Made by a program: the position numbers and the translations under genes. Below are positions 48,785 through 59,325 of a stretch of 64,000 nt of DNA, one piece after another. The stretch is from Nyssa sinensis. Its lineage: Eukaryota > Streptophyta > Magnoliopsida > Cornales > Nyssaceae. Below the pieces are notes generated by a model. The model was not told where the DNA came from and ran no database searches. It worked only from the letters and a program-made list of their open reading frames with translations. The stretch spans positions 15,928,415 to 15,992,414 of the forward strand of contig CM018031.1 in the NCBI GenBank assembly GCA_008638375.1, read 5' to 3'. Positions within the stretch are counted from its first letter, which is position 1. Every line of letters begins with the position of its first letter.

Positions 48785-49660
48785 CTCAAGAAACCAAGAA
48801 ATCTCAAATATTTAGCCAAACAAGACCCCCACCCACTTATTTCAACACAACACACCCCTCAAAGAACAAAACAAAACAAAACGAAACGAAACCAAAAAAA
48901 AAAAAAAACAAAATCCTGAACAGCAACGACCTTTCAAAAATTCCTATCAGGCCTTAAATGGGGGGGGGGGGGGGGGAGGGGGAACATAATAACACTAATA
49001 ATCGGCATACACAACCCAATATACTATTTTGCATTTCCAAGCAAACCAATCAAATTTGCAATAATTGGAGTAGACTGAAACATAGGAGGTCCGTATACAC
49101 AATCCAAACCTATTTGAATTTCTAAATATATCCACTCTAAAAAATTTCAAGATTTGGATTTATCCAACAAAAAAGGGTTCTCAACAATTTGACAAACCCA
49201 ATTAAAATTCTGCAAAAACTACAACGATACTGTTATATGGACCAACAATTCAACAAACACGTAAAGACAATACGATTCAGAGAAATCAGAGAAATAGAAA
49301 TAGACCCACAGAAAGAAACAGCGAAGAAAGAAAGAAGCTTTTGGGAATAGATAGACTCTGAACCTTACCCTAATTTCAGCTCCAATCTCTTCAAATACAC
49401 CCATCTATTTCGATGTTTCCTTAAGACCCTAACAATTGGAGTTCTCCGTTTTTCTTCTCTCCGCTCTGGCTCTGATAAAGCTAAAAAACGAAGAAGAAAA
49501 AAAATGAAAATGAATTTATGATGGAGATTACAAGTTTGAGATGATCCCAAAGGGGTTCTGAAAAATGACCCAGCAAAAAAAGAGACGTAAAAGATAAAAA
49601 TTTAAGAGAAAAATAAATGTGCAGAGAGAGAGAGAGAGGTTTGTAGGACATGAACACGAG
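48785..49660 (-). promoter_or_regulatory. EIL3 5' leader exon and leader intron
   Basis: The minus strand shows AAATTAGG|GTAAGG with donor at 49368/49369. An acceptor TTTCTTGAG|TTTC at 48785/48784 lies 22 bp before the ATG. The intervening 584 bp would be a 5' UTR intron, which EIN3/EIL genes commonly have. It contains a C-tract on the coding strand (17 C, one T, 5 C; plus-strand G run 48960-48982). The leader exon would extend to about 49600-49660, where (CT)n sequence lies. Confidence 0.55.
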
Positions 49661-52600
49661 GGTCAAAACCGCACCCCAAGATAGAAGAGAGAGATGAGGG
49701 ACGGCCAGGAGTTCCCCAAAAGCACGAAGACACCTCAGCGTTACCTTAATGGAGCTGTAATCACCTGTATCGCGTCTATAAGCATGACCGACCATTTTAA
49801 AAAAATAAAAAATTATTTTCATGAATAATATTTTTTTAAAAAAATAATTATCGAATGAATCGGTTTCAATTATTCTATGATTAAATGACATATTATATGT
49901 GTATTTATAATATATTGTTACAAATATGATTCTTAATCTAATCGTTAAAATCATAATTTTGGAAAATCATTGAATAATTATTTTATTATTTTATTTTTTT
50001 TTTTTTATCATAACACAAACTAATGGACTCAAATCATTTATCATAATTGGCTTTATTGTCATGTGTCTAAATATAAATAAATAAAATAAAAAAATTATTT
50101 AATTTAATATTTTTTCTTAAAAATATTAAAATTATTTGATGAAATGATAATTCTCACCCAACATGTGAATAATTGAAGAGCAATGCAATATGTACTCGTA
50201 TTTTGGAGTCGTTTTATATTTTTGGAAATTATTATATATATATATTAGATGGTGAGGAAAAAAGTCATAATTGTGGAAAGGTAGTGAGGAAAAAAAGTCA
50301 AAATTGTGGAACGCAAAAAGAGTTCACACAAGCTCCCCGGGGGGCTTCTATACAAAGAGCTCATTTTGATGTTTTGGCCCCTGCGTTTTGGACACCAAAA
50401 ATGCTATATGAGCAGATAGCAAAATGCCCCCAAATAAAGCCATCATCCATTTTCTTATCCCATTTTTCTAATCTATACACTCACTCTATTATATTAAATT
50501 CTACTCTCTTGTATCTAAGAGGAAAAAAAATTTATGAATAATGTTAAATATCTCAAATTTTTATATCAGAATTTATATTTTAAATAATGTAAAATAATCT
50601 AATATTACATAATTTGAAATACAAAATTTAGTACTAAAACTCGAGACAGAAAGTCTTATTGAAGTTTTTTTTTATCATTGAGAGTGTCCCAACTTTTGAT
50701 CAAACTAGTCATTTCTAAAATCTCATCTCAAATATTCACACTAGGATGAAAGTTGAAAATACTACTAAAAATTGAACCGAGTCTTTAACTGTGGAGAGAC
50801 CCCACTCGACTAACTGATCTAGCAAGGGAATTTATTAAAAATTTTTATGCAAAACATTTTTCATAATCGAGTCATATATATATATATATTTTGATAATTT
50901 TCTTTCTCATTATTTGAAACAAAAAAGATTATACAATTATGGTAAACTGCATGGTAAAAAGCTATTAACAAGCACATATAGAAATTATTAATATTAGATT
51001 TGTTTTAGCCAATAGTCTTTTGTTCAAACTTTTTTGTCACGTTAATAATTATAATGGATGCACGTATTATTTTATTTATACTTAAAATTTTAGTGACACG
51101 TAAGAAACTTCTAATTATTAGGGATCTAAGCTATTAATTAAGGGAGGAGGCAAAAATATAAAAACTAATATATCCCTCCTCCTATATATAGTATTCTCAA
51201 ATATAAATAAAGTCAATACATGCAATAATTACAGCTTTTAAATTCTGGATGAGAAGGTGGTTTAAGTGAAATCATTAGATTTAAATGACTTTACTTAATT
51301 CAAATGTGGCATAAATTATCCTATTGTCAATTTACACAAAATAGAAACATAACTTACCTATTAAAAAAAGGCATTATTTCTAATAAATAAAAAAATGATG
51401 GTAAAAAAAAGGCATTAGTTAAATTGTAATTTTTTTTTTCCAAATAAACAATGAAAATGATAGAAAAACAAGCTCCTTCCAAATGCCCAATTAAATGAAG
51501 TCATTTAAAATTTTTGAAGTTTTGAAACTGAATATGTTGAATAATTATTGGTAAGTGGTGAATTTACTTGATTGAGTATTGTCAATTATTTAATTGCAAG
51601 CTTTTCATCCATTAGTACCCAGAAAAATTTAAAAAATTAAATAAATGGAGTATAATTACCCAAATTATAATTATAATTTTTCATAAAACTTGCAATTAAT
51701 CACAGATATATCTACAATTCATCAACATTAATCTACAAAACATTTGTTCTTTTTAAAATTGTCTCTAAAATTTTAGTGTAAATGCCAATAAAATACAGAC
51801 ACAAAAATAAATTTTTGAAAAATATAACATTATTATTATTATATACTCGTTTCAATTTTAGAGTATAAAGTTTTTTTTTTTTTTTCAATTTCTCAAGTAG
51901 GTTAGTTGTCAAAATTTATATATTTCATTAAAGTATCAAGAGACTTGAAAAGTAAATTTGGTAAAGAGACTTTTACCATAGAGGAGAAAATAGTCTAATG
52001 AGACAATAATATGATATTATTTTTACTATAATTTAAATATTTTGTAGAACTTATATAAACTTACTGTGATGCTCAAATCACAATAAAAATAGAACAATAT
52101 TACCATACTACCGGACTTTTTTCTGCCAATAAAGACACCTTTTTAGATAAGATCAAGGCATGTAAATTCGTGTACGACTGAGTTATCCTTGACCCAATCA
52201 AACTCGGGATGAATCGGTTGAGTCATGACTAACTTTACTATGCTATTGCTGAGCTTGTTCTAAAAATGTATGACCTAACACTGTACACTTGAAAACACCC
52301 AAACAATTCTCCGGATGCTTTTCTTAAATGACGAGAATGTACTTGAAACTTTATTTAATAAATTAAAAAAAGTCTAGATTCAATGGATGCGGAAGGAGAA
52401 GAAGAATATGCATTCTCCCTCTTGGAAAATTGATATGGTTGGAGAAGCTGATGACATCGAAACATTAATCAGGACGCGTTTTTCTAAATGACCAAAATAT
52501 CCCCCAAAACTAATAAGATTCAATGGATGTGGCATGTCAAAGAAAGGAAGTTAGAGGGTTGGGGGTGTCTCCGTTGAGAGCAATATTATATTTTTTGAAA

Positions 52601-54240
52601 TTGTATCTTAAATTTTTTTTTTAAATAATATGATATTAAATTACTAATAATATTTAAAATTATATAATTAATATAATTATATTACATCATTTAAAATACA
52701 AATTTGAAAAACATAACATTTTTTATTCATTTAAACTGAAATGGACGTATTTTATTTTTTTCACAAACAGATAGATCTCACTCTCAAAACTTAATAGTAT
52801 AATTTTGATATATGGATCCACTCTCTAAACTTAAAAAGTATTACAAATTTAATTTGTGGGACCCACCTAATTTTTGACTCTCAATTCGAAGTTAGGAGGG
52901 TGACTCCAATAGTTATGTTATATTTGGTTTAGATTATTTTTGTTGGTTTAATAAAAAAAATTGATTAAATCAATTTTTATTTTAAAAATTTTAGTTCGAT
53001 TAACCCACTAAAAATGTTTATTTTATAATTAATTATATAAAAAAATAAATTAAATCAAAATCAACTTTTAAACAAGTTATAGCTATAGATAAAAATTTGA
53101 AATTCAAAAATAAACTACTTTTCTTATATGAGTAACCAAATATTATCATTTATCAATTTATTTAAATATTAATCAATTATAGAATAATCAAAATCAATTT
53201 AAAAAATTTAAACCAAACATAACCTTAAAAGGGAGTTGGGAATGTCTTATTCCAAGATGAAAGAACAAACTGTATTTCTCTCACAAAAATATGGGATCAT
53301 TTTTACTATGTAAAAAATATTATAATTTTAACATGTGAAGATCACATTCTTAAGGACAGAGCCATAATTTTTTTTGAGAAGGGCTAAAAAAAAATTTGTG
53401 GAGAATCTTTGAAGAAAATTTATTTTCATTTATTTTTTTTTATTTTGCAAAATTTGGAAGTGAATTTTTTTTCTCCAAATTAGGGATAAATTTTACATAT
53501 AATAATTATTTTTGTGCAAAGTTTAGGAGGACTATACGCCCAAGAAAGGTTCAAACTCATTTCATCCCAGTTATAATATAAAATTACATATAATATTCTT
53601 TATATATTTTAAAATATTTAACTTATCTATAAATATATATATATATATAGATAATTGTATAATTATAATAATACTGAAAAATTATTTATTATTATTTTTA
53701 AATAAAAATAATAAATTTTAGAGCAATTGGGGTAGGATGAATGTGAGTTTATCATAATTAGAATGAGACAGGTATGCAATAACAGGAAATACGGGATAGA
53801 TTTGGAACAGAGGCACTCTGTCCCATACATGTTCCTAATTGTGTGGATTGTTTTGATGAGGAGATAGACTGTTATTTTTTATTGCAAAAATGGCAATCAG
53901 GTCAGGTGGGGACTCTTTGCTAATAGAAGTACTTTTTCTTGCATCTATTTGTAAGTTATTTAGACAGGGCAGGAGTCTTGTGCACTGGGACAGCTCTATC
54001 TTTGCAGTGAAAGTGAAACACAAGTCTAAGGAAATGAGAGAATAGGTGAATATTCCAGTTCTTATGATTTAAGAACTGCAGGAAGTTGACCATTTTTCTC
54101 CACATGAATTGCAACTGAAACATGGTATTTTCTATCAGCCTGGGATTTAATCATCCTGCTAATCTTTCTAATACAGTCATCTTCAGATTAAATAATGAAC
54201 CTTTCTCACCTTCTTTTTTTTTGGGTGTGGAAATCCTAGG
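49661..54240. other. AT-rich intergenic sequence
   Basis: About 49660-49800 is probably the EIL3 promoter. The rest shows long A/T runs, an (AT)n at 50874-50889, a 37-bp near-duplication at about 50250-50310 (GTGAGGAAAAAAGTCA...ATTGTGGAA) and no recognisable gene on either strand. Confidence 0.5.
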
Positions 54241-54242
54241 TA

Positions 54243-54497
54243 CTTGTTGAAAAAAATGGGTTTTGAATATAATTTTTTTTGGACTATCTTTAAAAATGTG
54301 CTCTCATTCATAAACAGATTAAGATCATATATTTAATTACTCAAAAACATTAAAGAGTGAATGAAAAATTACTTTCAAATATTACTACTTGATAATTGGT
54401 CACAGTGTGTGAAACTTGTAAAAAGTTAGTAAAAAACTTATGTCCCACATAAGATAGGACACGAAACTTTTAATAACTATATATACAATTACCGGGA
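54243..54497 (+). repeat. LTR/TRIM-like direct repeat, copy 1
   Basis: It shares TGTTG-AAAAAAATGGGTTTT, AAACAGATTAAGATCATA and ATGTCCCACATAAGATAGGAC with 54939-55208. The 'TGTCCCACAT' phrase followed by a TATATATA box is common in plant LTR and TRIM repeats. Confidence 0.5.
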
Positions 54498-54938
54498 TTG
54501 GGCCTTGGCCCGTTGTATAATAGAATTCTCATACTTATTTCTATTATAAAGATTACTATGTAGTGGGGGATAGAGCATAGCGGTTCATTTTCTCAAAAGT
54601 CTGCTACGAGGCTAGCTAGAGATCTTAGATGTGGAGAAACACAAAGAAGTTCAAATCATAATAATTCAATTTTTTTCTTAGTGTTGGAAACTAAAGTGTG
54701 CTCCGAGAATTAGATCGTTCATTTCATTATTACTAAAGCGGAACGTTCCTTCTAAAAAATTTCTTAATAGGAGAGGTATCAATGTAGATTTATATTGTGA
54801 TTTATGTCCAATGAGGTTGAGGATCAGACTCCTATTTTTTTGCATTGTAATGTGGCAAAATATGTATAAAATCTAATTGGGAATGCATGTGTTGTTCCTA
54901 GTAGGAATGAAGGTGATATTGTGAATTGGTTAAAAATG

Positions 54939-55208
54939 TTGGAAAAATGGGTTTTTTGAGTATTATAATTAGCTATTTTTGAGCTAATATTAAAGTGGGT
55001 CCCACACATTATTTTTAGTGGGTCTAATTAGGAATGTGTTCTCCTCTACGAAGAGATTAAGATTATACATTGGGTTGCTCAAAACCATTAAGGAGTAAAT
55101 GAGAAATTGCCTTCAAATATCATCGCTTGGAAAGGGTAACAAAAGCTTGAAACTTGTGTCCCACATAGGACAAGTACAAGGCTTTTAAAGAGTATATATA
55201 CGCAATGT
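54939..55208 (+). repeat. LTR/TRIM-like direct repeat, copy 2
   Basis: Starts TGTTGGAAAAATGGGTTTTT and includes GTGTCCCACATAGGACAAG and a TATATATA box. It is the partner of 54243-54497 in the same orientation, and lies between the zinc-binding and RNase H parts of the LINE remnant. Confidence 0.5.
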
Positions 55209-55680
55209 AAATTTGTAATGTTTATCAAGTGGATTCTGGTTATTGGAAATAAGAAATTGAATTTTGATAGATCAAAAAAGGGAATAGTAATTCAGGAGGT
55301 GTAGGTGTCATTGTTAGAAATGAAGAGGGTAAGATTTGTTGGACATTATCCAGTTGGTATGATGGGAGGTTCTCAGTACCTCAGTTGGAAGCTTTGACTC
55401 TTCACGAAGGGTTGTTAAGAATTGATTCTTAGGATGGTGTATATTTTGATATTGAAAGAGATTTCAAGATAATTATTAATAATTTGCTGGGTAGACAAAA
55501 TTGTTCTCAAAAAATTTATAATATCTTAAAGGATTGTATTAACATAATTAGGGACAATGGTTCAGTGGTTAATGCTAAGCATATTTTTCATGAGATCAAT
55601 ATAGCAGCAGATTGGTTGGCAAAAAAAACTCTTTAATAAAAAAATAAAAATGTGTGACTAACTGATTTTCCTAGAGAATT

Positions 55681-55890
55681 AGGCTATGTTTGTTTACATT
55701 TTCAAAAACAGATTTTTAATTTCAAAATGTAGAATACGCGTTTGGCAAGCTATTAATTTTATTTTATTTTTTTAATTTAGATTATCATATCCAAATGCAT
55801 TTTTACAGTTTTTAAAAATTAATTACAAGATTTTTAGAAATACTTTTTAAAAAACTTATATTTGAATCACTATCCAGGCGCACTCTTAGG
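55681..55890. mobile_element. MITE-like insertion in the LINE remnant
   Basis: This segment of about 210 bp begins GGCTATGTTTGTTTACA and ends TCACTATCCAGGCGCACTC. It is absent from the matching place of the LINE copy at 40560-41060. TTAGG flanks both sides, a possible short TSD. Confidence 0.45.
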
Positions 55891-55970
55891 TTCCATTGTA
55901 TTAGAAGACTGTTAGAGGTAACATCTATAGAGAGATTGTTTCGATATTACCAGAAAAAAAAAAAAAAAAA

Positions 55971-57099
55971 ATTAGGACCACATTTTAGCAATATTAGAAG
56001 TCGCCACTTGACTTGATGGTAAGTTCTAGTCTACTTTTCTTTTTTGTCAAAAAAAAGAAAAGAAATGGTATTCTAATTTTTTTTAAATTAATTCATTCTA
56101 TGAGTTAATAAAAAATTTCATAAATCATAAGTATGGAAAATTAAACTTGGTATCCCTATCATTCATCTCTCCTATCCTAGACTCTTTTTAAGTGCGAGAG
56201 CTTTGTGCATTGAGTGTAAATTTTTTTTCTATTTTTTTGATAAAATCTTTTTCAGTACATGTGTGCATGCCACAAATGGAGAGTGAGCCATTGGAGTGAC
56301 AAATTCATGCTTGTACTGTATCCACTACATACTACTTTGACATGAATCAGGCCTCTGATTGGAGTGGAAATGGGCATTTTTGAAAGAAATGCTTTAGAAA
56401 ATGGGTGTGTATAGTAATTGGATGCCTTTTTTTTTTTTTTTTGGTGGATGCTTTTTCATCATTTTTTTCTTTAGTCTGTTCTCTTCCAACCTATGAAGAA
56501 TGACAGAGGCCCACGTACTTAGTGGCGGAAGTCAAAGAGGGTTATGCCTCTCCTCAATTTTAAAAGTTACATTATTTTATCTCTATTTTTTATACAAAAT
56601 GTTTTTAAAAAATCAAGAGTTGTCTCCTTCAAATTCTTCATATTTTTATGTAAAACTTTCTTAAATTTTAATTTTTATGTTTTCGCTCCTTAACTCTATA
56701 GATTAGGTCTTTCAGTTGCAAGTATTGTCTTCCAAGCTGAAATTTCTAATAAGTTCGGTCAGATTATAACCTATCACAAACTTTAGAAAAAATCATTTTA
56801 TGCTTGTAAAATTTGGCTCTTTCTAATATAAATGACTCCAATCTTTCCACATTAATTTTTTTCATTTTTTATTTCAAAATTTTAACAAGGACAAAATTTT
56901 TCAACTACAAATGGTAAGTAATTATGACTTTACTATTTCTTCTCAACATGGTAATAGAGAAAGTATGAGAATTTATTGTATGATTTGAAACATTAACTTA
57001 GACATTAATCTTGATTAATCATGAATTATTTTTCACAAACTTAACATATTATACACATTTTAATTTATGATTTGATCAAGACTATTGACGCATACCATA
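55971..57099. other. AT-rich spacer
   Basis: No gene or recognisable element. Confidence 0.5.
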
Positions 57100-59000
57100 T
57101 AGTAAATTCTCGTAAGAGCGCTAAGGTTGCCTCCCCACTCCACTCTCCACTCTCACCCCAGGCAATGCAATAGCTCTGCTCCCCCACAACCCCACCTTCT
57201 CCAACTATGATCTTTCCAAACTTAAAATTTCCCTCCTCCTCCTTCTTAAATGTGTCCAAACAGTAACGCCTCTCTTCCCACACAACCACCTCTCTCAATC
57301 CCCATCATTTGAGGATTCAAGACAGCTCCCATTCTATCAACATATTCACGTTGACTTAAGTCGACTTCAGAACCCATGAGCTTCATCCATAGCACAAACA
57401 AAACAGACCCACTTGTCAATTCCATGAAATAATCCCCCAAAATCCATTTGGTCATAGCACAAGCTAATGCAGCCAAAATCCTTGAATATAACCAAAAGAA
57501 AGGAAGTAACCAATGCGGTGGATAATTCATGGTGTCCTTCAAGTAAAAAACTCAATTCAGAGGAGTGAAGATTAGTAACCCCATCAGGTAATAAGGCATA
57601 TATGTTTGTGGTAACGGTTAAGAAAAAATAGCCTATGAAGTTTTGATACCATGAACTCATTAGAGTCATTTTTTAGGAATCCCTTTTCGCTACCTTATAG
57701 GACAACCAGGAAGGTCCACTTTTACAACAGATTGCTCAAGGAAGATTCTTTGAGCCTCTGGAACTGGTTCCCCATTTCTCAAATGCTGGCAAATTTCATA
57801 GATCTATGAACGACCATGGTCAATTGAAGCACTCCTAGAGGATGATGTAGGATAAATGGCATCCACCTTGTTAGCAGTTTATTATTATACCAAATGAGGA
57901 TTAGGTAATGTAATGATAAGGTTAGAGTATCAATGTCAGTTACTTTATTTTTTTAGAGAATGGGACAATAATTCATATTAAATTATTATAATACTCTTCC
58001 TCAAGTGCAAGTCCCGTCTTATACGTGAAGAGTAGAGAGTACATGGAGAGAAGAAGATAAACAAGTACGCTGACAGAATAAGTTGTGAACCTTGATAGAA
58101 CTGGGAGAGATAGTACAAACTTTGCACGAAATTAAGGTGAGGAGAGACTTAAACCCAAGAGATCTTAGAATTAGAATTCTAATATCAGCAATTGCAGTAA
58201 AAACCTAACTTATTAGAGAATGGACCGACAATTTATATCAAATTATTTTAACACAACTCATGACATCTGAGGAAAAGATTAATCTCCAGCTCCTATGACT
58301 TTTCTTAGGTAGATTTTGATCAATTATTGTCTCTCTATATCTATAAATGGAAACTGATCAGTCTCATACCAGGGTTTTAGTGCAGTCAAGTTCAATGTCT
58401 TAGGTGGCTTCATTTTGTGGTATAGGTTGGAATTGCAGTTGGAAAATGTAGCGCACTCCACAAGGGGAATTCACATAGTACTGGAAATCTTCAGGAAGGA
58501 AAAGTAATGGGCACTTGTCATTTTTGTCACTAGGAATTGCACCTATTTCTGGTGGTAGAACACCAATTGGCTCCACTTTACCAGAATCTTCAGTGATCTT
58601 TTTCATCAAAAGGCCACAACTTAAATTTAAAATACATTTCATGTCCATCTGTGAATATGAAGAGCCTGCATGTTTTTGAGTATTAATGAAGCTCAACATA
58701 TAGATTTGGCATTGTGGAGGGAGCTCCACACTGCATCACACACATATGGGACGTGTTTCACATGTTCATCCTTTACAACCCATATACAAGCCAGACCATG
58801 TTGCAAGATTAGAGATTATACGTGCATAGACTGCCTTGCCTATTTTTAATGTTAGGTCAAGTGGGGACTCAACACCTGTTTCATCTTAGAGTATTCTTAT
58901 TGTTGCACCACGTGCATCGATTCTTGCATCATCATCAGCGCTCAAGCTTTTGCTATGCCGAACTCTGGCAGGGTAACTCTTTCTGGGGTGAAATTGTTAA
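57100..59000 (-). pseudogene. Pseudogene: C-terminal part of a large AMP-dependent synthetase/NRPS-like plant protein
   Basis: Minus-strand pieces in order from 58990: PARVRHSKSLSADDDARIDA, LDLTLKIGKAVYARIS, EDSGKVEPIGVLPPE, GVRYIFQLQFQPIP, then EINLFLRCHE at 58257. A gap of 390 bp follows. Resuming at 57866 come DHGRS-stop-IYEICQHLRNGE, RIFLEQSVVKVDL, HWLLPFFWLYS, DYFMELTSGSVLFVLWMKLM and IERGGCVGREALLFGHI, then hexapeptide-like KFGK/VGEGG segments to about 57110. From memory this order matches the C-terminal third of very large plant proteins annotated as AMP-dependent synthetase/NRPS-like. They have a heme-catalase-like stretch, membrane segments and a left-handed beta-helix end. A TAA replaces a residue in IRIL-stop-DETG, and there are several frameshifts. 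The upstream domains are absent. Confidence 0.75.
57867..58256 (-). other. Intron or insertion inside the pseudogene
   Basis: The conserved reading HEV-D resumes exactly if 57867-58256 is removed. The right side on the minus strand is a good acceptor (AACAAG|GTGG), but the left side reads GAG|TTGTG, without a GT. The segment has related ends of about 40 bp (TTAGAGAATGG...ATTCATATTAAATTATT near 57955 and 58212), so it is either an intron with a decayed donor or an insertion. Confidence 0.5.
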
Positions 59001-59004
59001 GTAA

Positions 59005-59325
59005 AAATTTCATAATTTCTTTATTATCATTTCAAATAAATAGATAAATAAAATACTAATCAAACATGAGGACAAGTTAGAATGATTTGGCTTGTGACAT
59101 TGTAAGGGGTGATATTATTGTCCTAAAGTAATTGAGTTTCTCTGCGTGAAGGTGCAAACAATTTATAGCAGCTCCAAGATTCAACTCAATGTTTACAAAT
59201 CATGCTTCTTCAAAGTTCATGTATGTTAAAAAGCTAAAGAACCACCTCTTTTGGAGTTGTCCAAAAAATCAATAGACAGTAGATTTAATCTTTCACTAAA
59301 CCAATGTGCCATATCACATCGGTGT
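59005..59325. other. Spacer upstream of the pseudogene
   Basis: No further exons of the pseudogene were recognised. An acceptor-like CCCCAG precedes its first visible exon. The last five bases (59321-59325) are the TSD of LTR C. Confidence 0.5.

Larger units (their letters stand above)
54660..55970 (+). mobile_element. LINE ORF2 3' remnant: zinc-binding and RNase H parts, poly-A tail
   Basis: 54690-54900 gives pieces such as LLLKRNVPSKK, NRRGINVD and CPM...HC, the RVT zinc-binding region. 55225-55640 encodes KLNFDRSKKGNSNSGGVGV, IVRNEEGKICWTLSSWYDG, GVYFDIERD, NILKDCINIIRDNG and IAADWLAKK, an RNase H domain closely related to those at 34714-35446 and 40560-40960. An in-frame TAG lies near 55432. 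The copy ends in a run of 17 A (55951-55968). It is interrupted by an LTR-like repeat (54939-55208) and by a segment of about 210 bp with a MITE-like start (about 55681-55890). Confidence 0.8.

Noticed and set aside
48298..48957. 219-codon plus-strand frame opposite EIL3
   Set aside because: It is antisense to the EIL3 DNA-binding domain and ends in low-complexity sequence. It is a shadow.
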